64,000 bases of DNA from positions 1 through 64,000 of the forward strand of contig JADLDI010000138.1 in NCBI GenBank assembly GCA_020846745.1, given 5' to 3'. Each line of letters opens with the position of its first letter. The stretch's first letter is position 1. The stretch comes from Bryobacterales bacterium (lineage in GTDB: Bacteria; Acidobacteriota; Terriglobia; Bryobacterales; Bryobacteraceae). The position numbers were made by a program, and so were the translations under genes. The notes under the pieces were generated by a model. The model did no database searches. It saw nothing but the letters and a program-made list of their open reading frames with translations, and was not told the DNA's origin. Below are positions 8,119-16,879 of this stretch, piece by piece.

Positions 8119-8469
8119 CTAGCCAAGACCCAATGTTGCGAGTGCCTGTTCGCAGTCCCTGCGTAAGGCAGGAAGATCGATCTGCACTATTCGCCAGAGA
8201 TGCTCCTCACCGATATCGTCATACTCATGCCGAAGCCGGTTCCCGAGCGCCCGGATATCCGGCCAAGGTTGATTGGGCATCAATTCAACGGCAAACGGCC
8301 CAAGTTTTGCGGCGGCTTCCGTGATCCGTTCGAGACATCGCTCGACCGCATCGCAGGTTCGCCTATCCCCAATAAAGCTTGAAAAGTCCATCCCAGCGGT
8401 ATATCGCGCGATGGCATTCGCGTTTTCGATGATATCCATCAGGCGCTGAGCCGGTTTTCTAGAAGACAA
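8119..8469 (-). CDS. HepT-like (DUF86) HEPN ribonuclease toxin
   Basis: 116 residues from TTG at 8469, a start chosen because it gives LSSRKPAQRLMDIIENANAI and overlaps the antitoxin gene end by 11 bases, as is usual for this pair. The C-terminal half has PWPDIRALGNRLRHEYDDI, the Arg...His-x-Tyr RNase signature of HepT/DUF86 proteins, followed by LWRIVQIDLPALR. Family members are RNases or tRNA-modification targets neutralised by the adjacent MntA-type nucleotidyltransferase. No frameshift or missing key residue is visible, so the toxin looks intact, unlike the HEPN gene at 7008-7417. Confidence 0.85.
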   Translation of the reverse strand: MSSRKPAQRLMDIIENANAIARYTAGMDFSSFIGDRRTCDAVERCLERITEAAAKLGPFAVELMPNQPWPDIRALGNRLRHEYDDIGEEHLWRIVQIDLPALRRDCEQALATLGLG

Positions 8470-8764
8470 TGGCCCGATCCCGCTCAATTTCCTCGAGGAG
8501 GCGCAATTTGCGCACAGGCTCCGCGACAACATCTACCTGGCAACCAAGCAACTCACCAAGCATGCGCTCCAAGCCTTCCAAGCGGCCGAAGTAGTCAAAC
8601 CCACCTGACGAGAAATCGGGCGCCAACCGAACCGCTATGTCTACATCGTTAGGAAAAGGTTCATTGCGCGCAACCGATCCGAAAATAGATAGACCCTCGA
8701 CGCCTGCTGCCCGCAGCTCCCGCTCGTGCTTTCGAATTGTGGATAGAATGTCAGCACACTCCAC
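8459..8764 (-). CDS. MntA-like minimal nucleotidyltransferase antitoxin
   Basis: 101 residues from GTG at 8764. The active-site motif LSIFGSVARNEPFPNDVDIAV (GSxAR ... DxD) shows a minimal nucleotidyltransferase; the C-terminus (CQVDVVAEPVRKLRLLEEIE) fits MntA-type antitoxins, which modify the HepT toxin with AMP. It begins 41 bases after the stop of the large GGDEF-EAL gene on the same strand and overlaps HepT by 11 bases. The frame is open further upstream, through the end of the GGDEF-EAL gene, but that upstream part is a different-frame shadow; the GTG is the sensible start. It looks complete. Confidence 0.85.
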   Translation of the reverse strand: MECADILSTIRKHERELRAAGVEGLSIFGSVARNEPFPNDVDIAVRLAPDFSSGGFDYFGRLEGLERMLGELLGCQVDVVAEPVRKLRLLEEIERDRAIVF

Positions 8765-8805
8765 AAAACTATTGTGCCGCCTCAATGGCCCTGCGGCAAT
8801 CGCCC

Positions 8806-11800
8806 CTACCGCCCCGGCAACCCCGCCACCGCACTGCGCCTCGCCGGCAGGGGACTCTGCGGGCCTTCCGGCTGCCGTTCCATCAGGAACCGCTCGAAAT
8901 CCGCTGCTCCCAGCGGTTTCGCCAACAGGTATCCCTGCCCCAGATCGCACCCGCAGTTCTTCAGAAACGCCAGTTGCTCTTGCGTCTCCACGCCTTCCGC
9001 CACCACGCTTAGCCCGAGCGAATGCGCCATCTGCACGATGCCCGAGACAATCGCTTCGTCGTTGTTCTGTTTGCCGATCCCGTTCAGGAACGACGCATCG
9101 ATCTTCACCGTCTCGATCGGGAATTGTTGCAGATACGTGAGCGATGAATACCCGGTTCCGAAATCGTCCAGGATCAAGCCGATCCCCGCGCCGTGCAGCG
9201 CGTGCAGCGTCTCTTTTACCCGAACCGACCGGTGCAACAGCACGCTCTCGGTAATCTCCGCCTTCACCGCTCCGGCCGCCAGCCCGCGCGCGCTCAACGC
9301 TTCGGTGATGATCGCAAAAACGTCCTGATGATGGAACTGCACGGCCGACAGGTTGATCGACAACTTCAGCGAGAAGCCCTGCCGCTGCCAGCGCTGCAAC
9401 TGTGCGATCGCCTCGCGAATCACCCATTGCCCGATCGGCAGAATCATCCCGCACTCTTCCGCGATCGAAACCACGCGGCCCATCGTAATGTTATGCCGCT
9501 TGCTGCCTTCCCACCGCAGCAATGCTTCGGCCCCGACAATCTGCCCCGTGCGCAAATCCCACTGCGGCTGGTATGCCACCCACAGGTCGCAACTGCCCAA
9601 CGCCCGAGTCAATTCGCGCTCGACACTCACCCGCTCGTTGATTTCAGATTCCAGCTTCTGGTCGTAGAACCGGTACGCTCGCCGTCCTTCGGCCTTCGCC
9701 CGGTACATCGCCAGATCGGAGTTCCGCAGCAACTCTTCCGCCGTCTCGCCATCGTCCGGAAACATCGTAATTCCGATGCTCGCCGATACGAATAGCGACC
9801 GTCCGCCCAAATCGAGCGGCCGGTTGAAGGAATGCAGAATCCGTTCCACCACGAAGCTGATGTTTTCGCGGTCGCCCATGTCCTCGAGCATCACCACAAA
9901 CTCATCGCCGCCAAACCGCGCCAGCACATCGCTGTCCCGCAGGTTCTGCTTCAACCGGCGGCCGATCTCCAAAAGCATCTGGTCGCCCACCAGGTGGCCC
10001 AGCGTGTCGTTGGTGTCCTTAAACCGGTCCAGGTCCAGGAACAGCACCACGACTTTCCCGCCCAGCCGCTTGTGCCGTTCAAGGGTGTCGGCCAACCGGT
10101 CGCAGAACGTCTTGCGATTCCACAAACCCGTCAGCTCGTCGTGCTCCGCCATATACAGCATGCGTTCCTGCGCCTGCTTGTGCCGCGTGATGTCCTGATG
10201 GCTCACCACAAAGTGCGAGAACTCTCCGTTCAGGCTCGCGATCGGCGTAATGGTTTGTTGGATCGTGAAGTACTGTCCGTTCTTGGCCCGCGTCGTGATC
10301 TCGCCGGTCCACGGCAGCCCGCTCTCAAAGCTCGCCTTCAGCACGTTCGTAAAGGTCTGCTCGCCGTCGTGTACTTCGATGTTGTCGGGCACCTTCCCCA
10401 GAATCTCTTCCTTCGCGAACCCGCACAGCCGTTCGTAAGCCTCGTTCACCCAATCCAACCGCCCCACCGCATCCGTGATGAACACTGCATTCGCGGCCGA
10501 CTGTAGCGCCGCCGCCTGCCGCCGCAACGCCTCCATCTGCACCGCCTGCTCCGTGATGTCGACGTGCATCACGATGGCCCCCCGATACACCGAATCCGAA
10601 ACCGGCGCCGCCATCAAGCGGAAATAGCGCTGCTCGGTGGGCGAATGACACGGATAGTCGTAACGGAAACTCGAAAGCTCGCCGGATATTACTTTGCGCA
10701 GCCCTTCAGCGATCTCCGCCGCGCCTTCAGACCATGCCCCTTCCGCCCGCTCGCATACGGCCAGATAATTCGTGCCTACGCCCGCGCGGCGTCCCAAATA
10801 CGCGTTTTCCCGCGCAAACCGCCGCCACGCCGCATTCACCACCACGATCGTGCCCTTGGCGTCGATCATCGCAATATGCACCGGCAGGGCGTTGATCGCC
10901 GCCTCTTGCCGCGCATTCACCAGCCGCAGCGCCGCCTCCGCCCGCTTGAGCCGGTCCGCCTGTAACGTCAGGTCCGTTACGTCGTGGAACAGAATAACCG
11001 CGCCGCGCAGGTGCTTGTCGCGGGTATGATACGCCCGCATCCGCACCCGATAGTGCCGCCGCTTCCACCGCACCCGGATCTCCATCGCTTCGTTTTTGGT
11101 CAGCACCCGCTGCAGCCGCGCAATGATCTGCGCCGTTAACATCTGCGCCCCCGGAATGTTTACGGGAACACCCAGCAGCTGCGCGCTGATCTCCAATTGC
11201 TTTTCCGCCGCCTCGTTCACATGGCGCACATTGCCGCTCGCGTCGACGATCAGAAACGGAACATCCAGACTGTTGTGAATGTTCTCCAGATCCTCCAGCA
11301 GCATAGACGATTCAACCGACTTATGCTCCAGTTCCTCGTTCACCGTCACCAGTTCTTCGTTAGCCGATTGCAGCTCCTCGTTCGATGCCTGTAACTCCTC
11401 GTTTGAAGCCTGTAACTCTTCGTTCGCCGACTGTAACTCTTCGTTCAGCGCTTGCAGTTCTTCGTTCGATGTCTCGAGCTCTTCCACCACCGACTGCAGA
11501 TTTTCGCGAGTAACCGTCAGTTCCCGCTCCAGGTCCCGTATATACTCGTCGGCCGTTTGTTTGTCCGTTACGCTCGGCAGGTCCCCCAAACGCGCGTTGC
11601 CGATGGCCGCTTCGAAAAACGAGACGATGAACAGCGGCTCGCCCGCCGTCGCATCCGTCAGGCAGTGCACGTTCGTGTTCAGCGACACCTGCTCGGCATG
11701 CAGCTCGACCGCCTTGGGCGCTCCGCGGCTGGTCATCCCCGTCCGCCGCGCTCGATGCAGTTGCGCACGCAACGACGCCACCAGCGGCTTCGGCGCCAGC

Positions 11801-13452
11801 GCCAGCAGATTCAAATCGGGCTTGCCGTGTTTCAGGGTCAGGTACCGGCCTATGTTGCCGTGGCTGTCCACGATCCGGAAATTGGAATCCACCAGCACGG
11901 AAGCCGGCGCGAAGTTGCTCAGCAGCGCCTGCCGGAACAGGTCTGTCCGCGTCGAGTCCGGCCCGTCCCCGCCGCCCGGCGATTCGAGGCTCACGGCCCA
12001 TTCCCGAGACGGCGCTACCTTCTTTTCTCCCGGCAACAGCGCTTTGTTGACGAAGATCTTCTGCCGCCTGTCCAGCCAGTCGAAGCTCTCGGCCTGGATG
12101 TTTTCAGATTTGCCCAGAAACAAAACGCCTTCCGGCTTCAACGCGAAGTGGAATTTGCGGATCGCCTCTTCCTGCGCCGGCAGTTTGAGATAGATCAGCA
12201 GGTTGCGGCAACTGATTAAATCCAGGTTCAGAAACAGCGGGTCGCGCAGCAAGTCGTGCTTGGCAAACACCACGCAGTCCCGAATGCTCTTCGACAACTG
12301 GTAGCCGCTGTTCAGCCGCCGGAAATGCCGCTCGATAAAGTCCGGCTCAAGCCCGCGCAACTGATGGCCCGAATATACCGCGCGCCGCGCGAAGTGAATG
12401 GCGCGGTCGTCAATGTCGGTCCCGAATATCTGCACCCGCCGCTCCGGCAGCAACCGGTTCAGCAGAATGGCCAGGCTATAAGCCTCTTCCCCGGTTGCGC
12501 AGCCCGGCACCCAAACCCGTACCGGTTCGTTCGCCTGCGGCGTAAACCGTTCTTTAATCGAATCGCCTAGCGCATCGAAGGCTTCCTGATCCCGAAAGAA
12601 CGAAGTCACCGATATCAAGCACGATTGCGCCAACCGCATCACCTCTTCCGGATCGGTTTCGAGTAAGTTCAGATAGTCGCTCAGCCGCGTCAGCCGGTGA
12701 TGCGCCAAACGCTGCTGAATGCGGCGATTTAATGTCTTTAACTTATATCCCCGAAAATCGATCGAAGTGGCCTGGACAATTTTCTCGAATATCCGTTCCG
12801 TCTCCGAAAAGCTGTGCTGCTGCCGTTCCGCCTGATTGAGAACTCCCGCCCGGGTCAGCGTCCGCAACCGCACCCCGATTTGCTCGGGACTCAACACCTG
12901 GTCTACGCATCCGGTATCCCGCGCCGCATCCGGCATGCTCGGATACTTTGCCGTCCGCGGATCTTGCGCGATAACATAGCCGCCGGCCGCTTTAATCGCC
13001 CTCACGCCGCGCGACCCGTCAGACCCCGTACCCGACAGAATAATCGCGATCGCCCGCGCACCATAACAGCGCGCCGCCGATTCGAGTAATACGTCGATGT
13101 TCGGCTTCGGACCCCGCGCCCCTGGCGCCCTCAGGTGCAGCCGGTCGTTGCCCACCACCACGTCGGCGTTCGGAGGCGTTACATACACGCAGTTCCTTGC
13201 AAGTGGTGAATTGTCCCGGACCTCCACCACCTTTAAGCTGGTTTCCCGGCCCAGTAACTCAGTCAGCAGGCTCGGGTGCTGCGGCGATAGATGCTGCGCG
13301 ACAATGTAGGCGAAGTCGCCGTTGGTCGGCAGGGTTTGCATCACGCTGCGCAGAGCTTCCAACCCGCCGGCCGACGAACCTAACGCTACCAGAAACAGCT
13401 GGCGATCGCTTCGCCTTCGCTCGCTCTCTTTACCTTCTTGATCCCTCTTCAA
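8806..13452 (-). CDS. CheB-CheR-PAS-GGDEF-EAL multidomain signalling protein
   Basis: 1548 residues from TTG 13452 (AAGGA lies 7 bases upstream; an in-frame stop directly precedes it). Order: CheB methylesterase (about 15-200; GSSAGG, QHLSPQH, GSGSDGSRG supply the Ser/His/Asp triad), CheR methyltransferase (about 220-490; VPGCATGEEAYS), a long coiled coil of repeated NEELQ units (about 645-735), PAS-type sensors (about 740-1110), GGDEF (about 1120-1280; RFGGDEF intact) and EAL (about 1295-1535; EALLRW, DDFGTGYSS, GVETQEQ intact). CheB-CheR-PAS proteins are known; adding both c-di-GMP synthesis and breakdown domains is less common. No membrane segment is visible, so it is probably cytoplasmic. 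A fragment is duplicated at 7445-7950. Confidence 0.92.
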   Translation of the reverse strand: MKRDQEGKESERRRSDRQLFLVALGSSAGGLEALRSVMQTLPTNGDFAYIVAQHLSPQHPSLLTELLGRETSLKVVEVRDNSPLARNCVYVTPPNADVVVGNDRLHLRAPGARGPKPNIDVLLESAARCYGARAIAIILSGTGSDGSRGVRAIKAAGGYVIAQDPRTAKYPSMPDAARDTGCVDQVLSPEQIGVRLRTLTRAGVLNQAERQQHSFSETERIFEKIVQATSIDFRGYKLKTLNRRIQQRLAHHRLTRLSDYLNLLETDPEEVMRLAQSCLISVTSFFRDQEAFDALGDSIKERFTPQANEPVRVWVPGCATGEEAYSLAILLNRLLPERRVQIFGTDIDDRAIHFARRAVYSGHQLRGLEPDFIERHFRRLNSGYQLSKSIRDCVVFAKHDLLRDPLFLNLDLISCRNLLIYLKLPAQEEAIRKFHFALKPEGVLFLGKSENIQAESFDWLDRRQKIFVNKALLPGEKKVAPSREWAVSLESPGGGDGPDSTRTDLFRQALLSNFAPASVLVDSNFRIVDSHGNIGRYLTLKHGKPDLNLLALAPKPLVASLRAQLHRARRTGMTSRGAPKAVELHAEQVSLNTNVHCLTDATAGEPLFIVSFFEAAIGNARLGDLPSVTDKQTADEYIRDLERELTVTRENLQSVVEELETSNEELQALNEELQSANEELQASNEELQASNEELQSANEELVTVNEELEHKSVESSMLLEDLENIHNSLDVPFLIVDASGNVRHVNEAAEKQLEISAQLLGVPVNIPGAQMLTAQIIARLQRVLTKNEAMEIRVRWKRRHYRVRMRAYHTRDKHLRGAVILFHDVTDLTLQADRLKRAEAALRLVNARQEAAINALPVHIAMIDAKGTIVVVNAAWRRFARENAYLGRRAGVGTNYLAVCERAEGAWSEGAAEIAEGLRKVISGELSSFRYDYPCHSPTEQRYFRLMAAPVSDSVYRGAIVMHVDITEQAVQMEALRRQAAALQSAANAVFITDAVGRLDWVNEAYERLCGFAKEEILGKVPDNIEVHDGEQTFTNVLKASFESGLPWTGEITTRAKNGQYFTIQQTITPIASLNGEFSHFVVSHQDITRHKQAQERMLYMAEHDELTGLWNRKTFCDRLADTLERHKRLGGKVVVLFLDLDRFKDTNDTLGHLVGDQMLLEIGRRLKQNLRDSDVLARFGGDEFVVMLEDMGDRENISFVVERILHSFNRPLDLGGRSLFVSASIGITMFPDDGETAEELLRNSDLAMYRAKAEGRRAYRFYDQKLESEINERVSVERELTRALGSCDLWVAYQPQWDLRTGQIVGAEALLRWEGSKRHNITMGRVVSIAEECGMILPIGQWVIREAIAQLQRWQRQGFSLKLSINLSAVQFHHQDVFAIITEALSARGLAAGAVKAEITESVLLHRSVRVKETLHALHGAGIGLILDDFGTGYSSLTYLQQFPIETVKIDASFLNGIGKQNNDEAIVSGIVQMAHSLGLSVVAEGVETQEQLAFLKNCGCDLGQGYLLAKPLGAADFERFLMERQPEGPQSPLPARRSAVAGLPGR

Positions 13453-13651
13453 TCAGGCGTCCTTGCCAAGACACCCCGATACTCTGACACGTGATAGTGA
13501 TTACCAACTGCGGCGACAGCCGGTGGAGCACCAGAACATCTTAAGCCTTTTTCTTTTGATGGTCTGGCAAAAAGAACGCGACCATCCGTCAAAAGCCTAG
13601 CTCTATTGGACACTAAATCGACTACTTTTGCAATCAGTAAAGGTTTACGTT

Positions 13652-16600
13652 CTAACCTTCGTGGATCTCCTGCAAGCTCCACACCCTGATCGGGTCCCGC
13701 TGCCGCGACGCGATCCCTTCCACCGCCGCCTTCGCCGCCGACAGCGTCGTGATGCAGGGAATCCGGTGCAACACGCTGCTCCGCCTGATCGCTTTCTCGT
13801 CTGAAAACGAGTGCGATCCCGTCGCCGTATAGATGATGAGTTGCACCGACCCCGCCTTCAGCAGATCCACCGCGTTCGGGCGCCCTTCGTTCACCTTGAA
13901 AACCGTTTTGCACTTCAAACCCGCGGCCGTCAACGCGGCTGCCGTACCGCGCGTCGCCACCAGGTTGAATCCGAACTCCGCGAACCGCCGCCCTAACTCG
14001 ACCGCATCCGGCTTGTCTTTATCGTTCACGCTGATAAATACCGTTCCCTTGTCCGGCAGCGGCGTTCCCGCGCTCAACTGCGCCTTCGCGAAAGCCTCGC
14101 CGAAGTTGACGCCCACCCCCATCACTTCGCCCGTCGACCGCATCTCCGGCCCTAACGCCGGATCCACGCCCGGAAACTTATTGAACGGAAATACCGGCGA
14201 TTTCACGAAGAACTGCGACACCGGCAGTACACCGCTGATCTGGCCTCCGGTCAACTGCGCCAGCGTCTTCAGTTTCTTCCCCAACATCAGCGCCACCGCG
14301 ATCTTCGGCAGCGGCACCCCCGTCGCCTTGCTCACATACGGCACCGTGCGCGATGCGCGTGGATTCACTTCGAGCACGTACACCTTGCCGTTCTTGATCG
14401 CGTACTGGACGTTCATCAAGCCCACCACTTTCAGCGCCCGCGCCAGCCGCTCCGTGTAATCGCGAATCGTCGCGAGGCATTCTTCCGTGATCGAAAACGG
14501 CGGCAGCACGCACGAGCTATCGCCCGAATGCACCCCGGCTTCTTCGATGTGCTCCATAATGCCCGCGATCAGCACACCCTCGCCATCCGACAGCGCGTCC
14601 ACATCCACTTCGGTCGCGTCTTCCAGAAACCGGTCGATCAGCACCGGACGGTCTTGCGAAAACGACACGGCCTCCCGCATATACCGCGCCACCGTATCTT
14701 CGTCGTAGGCGATCACCATCGCGCGCCCGCCCAGCACGTAACTCGGCCGCACCAGCACGGGGAACCCCAACCGCCTGCCCACCGCTACCGCTTCGTCCAA
14801 ACTCGTCGCCGTCCCGTTCGGCGGCGACGGAATCTGCAAATCGTCCAGCAGCTTACCGAATAGCTTGCGGTCTTCCGCCAGATCGATCGATTCCGGATCG
14901 GTCCCGATAATCGGCACACCGGCGTGCTTCAGCGGCAGCGCCAGCGTCAGCGGCGTCTGCCCGCCGAACTGAACAATCACCCCGGTCGGCTTTTCCGTGT
15001 CGACGATATTCAGAACTTCTTCGAGCGTCAGCGGCTCAAAGTACAACCGGTCGCTCGTGTCGTAATCGGTCGACACCGTCTCCGGATTGCAGTTCACCAT
15101 GATCGACTCGACATCGAACTCCTGCAGCGCGAACGACGCGTGGCAGCAGCAGTAATCGAATTCGATTCCCTGCCCGATCCGGTTCGGACCCGCCCCCAGA
15201 ATCATTACCTTCTTCCGCTCGCTCGGTTCCGCCTCGCATTCGAATTCGTAACTCGAATATAGGTACGGTGTGAAACTTTCAAACTCCGCCGCGCACGTAT
15301 CTACGCGATTGAATACCGCCGATACGCCTAACTTTCGCCGCCGCGCACGCACCTGCAACGGCTCCACGCCCCACGTCCGCGCCATCGTGTTGTCGGATAC
15401 GCCCGCCCGCTTCGCCTGCTGGAACAACTCGGCGGTCGCCGTCTGGAGGCTGGACGTCTTCAGCGATTGCTCAAACAGCACCAGGTCGCGCGTTTGCCTC
15501 AGAAACCACGGGTCGATCGCGGTGAGTTCGTTCACCTGCTCCACCGTGTAACCCTTCTCGAACGCGAACCGTATGTACCCCAGCCGGTCCGGATTCGGCG
15601 TGATCAACCGGTTCGCAATCAGCTTCTCGTCATAAGCGTCGGCCGACGTCTTCTTGCCCGTCTCCATGCTGCGGACCGCCTTCGCCAGCGCCTGCTGGAA
15701 CGTCCGCCCAATCGACATCACCTCGCCCACTGACTTCATCTGCGTTCCCAGCACCGGTTCCGCGCCCGGAAACTTCTCAAACTGGAACCGCGGGATCTTT
15801 ACCACCACGTAATCGAGCGTCGGCTCAAAGCACGCCGGGGTCTTCCGCGTGATGTCGTTCTTGATTTCGTCCAGCCGGTAACCCACCGCCAGCCGCGCCG
15901 CGATCTTCGCAATCGGGAAACCCGTCGCCTTCGACGCCAGCGCCGACGACCGCGACACGCGCGGGTTCATCTCGATGATCACCATCCGCCCGTCTTTCGG
16001 GTTGATCCCAAACTGCACGTTCGACCCGCCGGTCTCCACCCCGATCTTCCGCAAACACGCGAGCGCGGCGTCGCGCATCATCTGATACTCGCGGTCCGTC
16101 AGCGTTTGCGCCGGCGCCACCGTAATCGAATCGCCCGTGTGCACGCCCATCGGGTCGAAATTCTCGATCGAGCAGATAATGATCGAGTTATCGGCTAAGT
16201 CGCGCATTACCTCTAACTCGAACTCTTTCCAACCCAGCACGCTTTCCTCAATCAGCACCTCGTGCACCGGCGATAAGTCGAGGCCGCGGTCCAGAATTTC
16301 TTCTAACTCCTCGCGGTTGTAAGCGATGCCACCGCCGCTGCCGCCCAGCGTGAAACTCGGCCGCAGCACAATCGGATACCCGTTCTTCTCCGCGAAATCC
16401 AACCCGGCTTGCACGTTATTCACCAGCAGCGATCGCGGCGTTTCGAGCCCAATCTCCCGCATCGCGTCTTTGAATAACAGCCGGTCTTCCGCTTTCTTAA
16501 TGGCGTCCAGCTTCGCGCCCAGCAGTTCCACGCCGTACTTGTCCAGAATGCCCGCTTCCGCCAGCGCCACCGACAGGTTCAATCCCGTCTGGCCGCCTAC

Positions 16601-16867
16601 GGTTGAAAGCAACGCGTCCGGCTTCTCGCGCCGGATCACTTCCTCGGCATACTCGATCGTGATCGGCTCGACAAACGTACGGTCCGCCAGTTCCGGATCC
16701 GTCATGATTGTCGCCGGATTCGAGTTGATCAGGATAACTTCATAGCCCTCGTCCCGCAGCGCTTTGCACGCTTGCGTTCCCGAGTAGTCGAATTCGCAGG
16801 CCTGTCCGATCACAATCGGACCCGAGCCTACGATCATGATCCGCTTGAGATCTGTCCGTTTCGGCAT
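13652..16867 (-). CDS. carB: Carbamoyl phosphate synthase large subunit
   Basis: 1071 residues, the normal length. The two homologous ATP-grasp halves are visible: residues 1-400 (IMIVGSGPIVIGQACEFDYS; EVMRDLADN; EMNPRVSRSSALASKATG) and about 550-930 (MILGAGPNRIGQGIEFDYCC; LEVNPRASRTVPYVSKATG), with an MGS-like allosteric domain at the end (VSVNDKDKPDAVELGRRF ... TRGTAAAL). It makes carbamoyl phosphate for pyrimidine and arginine synthesis, using ammonia channelled from CarA. It is 12 bases downstream of carA in one operon. About 200 bases without a gene separate it from the GGDEF-EAL gene. Confidence 0.98.
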   Translation of the reverse strand: MPKRTDLKRIMIVGSGPIVIGQACEFDYSGTQACKALRDEGYEVILINSNPATIMTDPELADRTFVEPITIEYAEEVIRREKPDALLSTVGGQTGLNLSVALAEAGILDKYGVELLGAKLDAIKKAEDRLLFKDAMREIGLETPRSLLVNNVQAGLDFAEKNGYPIVLRPSFTLGGSGGGIAYNREELEEILDRGLDLSPVHEVLIEESVLGWKEFELEVMRDLADNSIIICSIENFDPMGVHTGDSITVAPAQTLTDREYQMMRDAALACLRKIGVETGGSNVQFGINPKDGRMVIIEMNPRVSRSSALASKATGFPIAKIAARLAVGYRLDEIKNDITRKTPACFEPTLDYVVVKIPRFQFEKFPGAEPVLGTQMKSVGEVMSIGRTFQQALAKAVRSMETGKKTSADAYDEKLIANRLITPNPDRLGYIRFAFEKGYTVEQVNELTAIDPWFLRQTRDLVLFEQSLKTSSLQTATAELFQQAKRAGVSDNTMARTWGVEPLQVRARRRKLGVSAVFNRVDTCAAEFESFTPYLYSSYEFECEAEPSERKKVMILGAGPNRIGQGIEFDYCCCHASFALQEFDVESIMVNCNPETVSTDYDTSDRLYFEPLTLEEVLNIVDTEKPTGVIVQFGGQTPLTLALPLKHAGVPIIGTDPESIDLAEDRKLFGKLLDDLQIPSPPNGTATSLDEAVAVGRRLGFPVLVRPSYVLGGRAMVIAYDEDTVARYMREAVSFSQDRPVLIDRFLEDATEVDVDALSDGEGVLIAGIMEHIEEAGVHSGDSSCVLPPFSITEECLATIRDYTERLARALKVVGLMNVQYAIKNGKVYVLEVNPRASRTVPYVSKATGVPLPKIAVALMLGKKLKTLAQLTGGQISGVLPVSQFFVKSPVFPFNKFPGVDPALGPEMRSTGEVMGVGVNFGEAFAKAQLSAGTPLPDKGTVFISVNDKDKPDAVELGRRFAEFGFNLVATRGTAAALTAAGLKCKTVFKVNEGRPNAVDLLKAGSVQLIIYTATGSHSFSDEKAIRRSSVLHRIPCITTLSAAKAAVEGIASRQRDPIRVWSLQEIHEG

Positions 16868-16879
16868 TTCCGCTTCTTA

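Noticed and set aside
8047..8166. Short frame starting MPADPAQVADAINRLQPRG
   Set aside because: It begins in a copied HEPN start and then runs antisense through the end of the HepT gene; best seen as debris of the duplication.
11279..12193. Long plus-strand Ser-rich frame opposite the CheB-CheR protein
   Set aside because: Its Ser/Cys runs are the antisense reading of the NEELQ coiled-coil codons; no independent evidence for a gene.
13449..13913. 154-codon frame on the minus strand overlapping the carB end
   Set aside because: It lies in another frame of the carB MGS-like domain and has no family resemblance.
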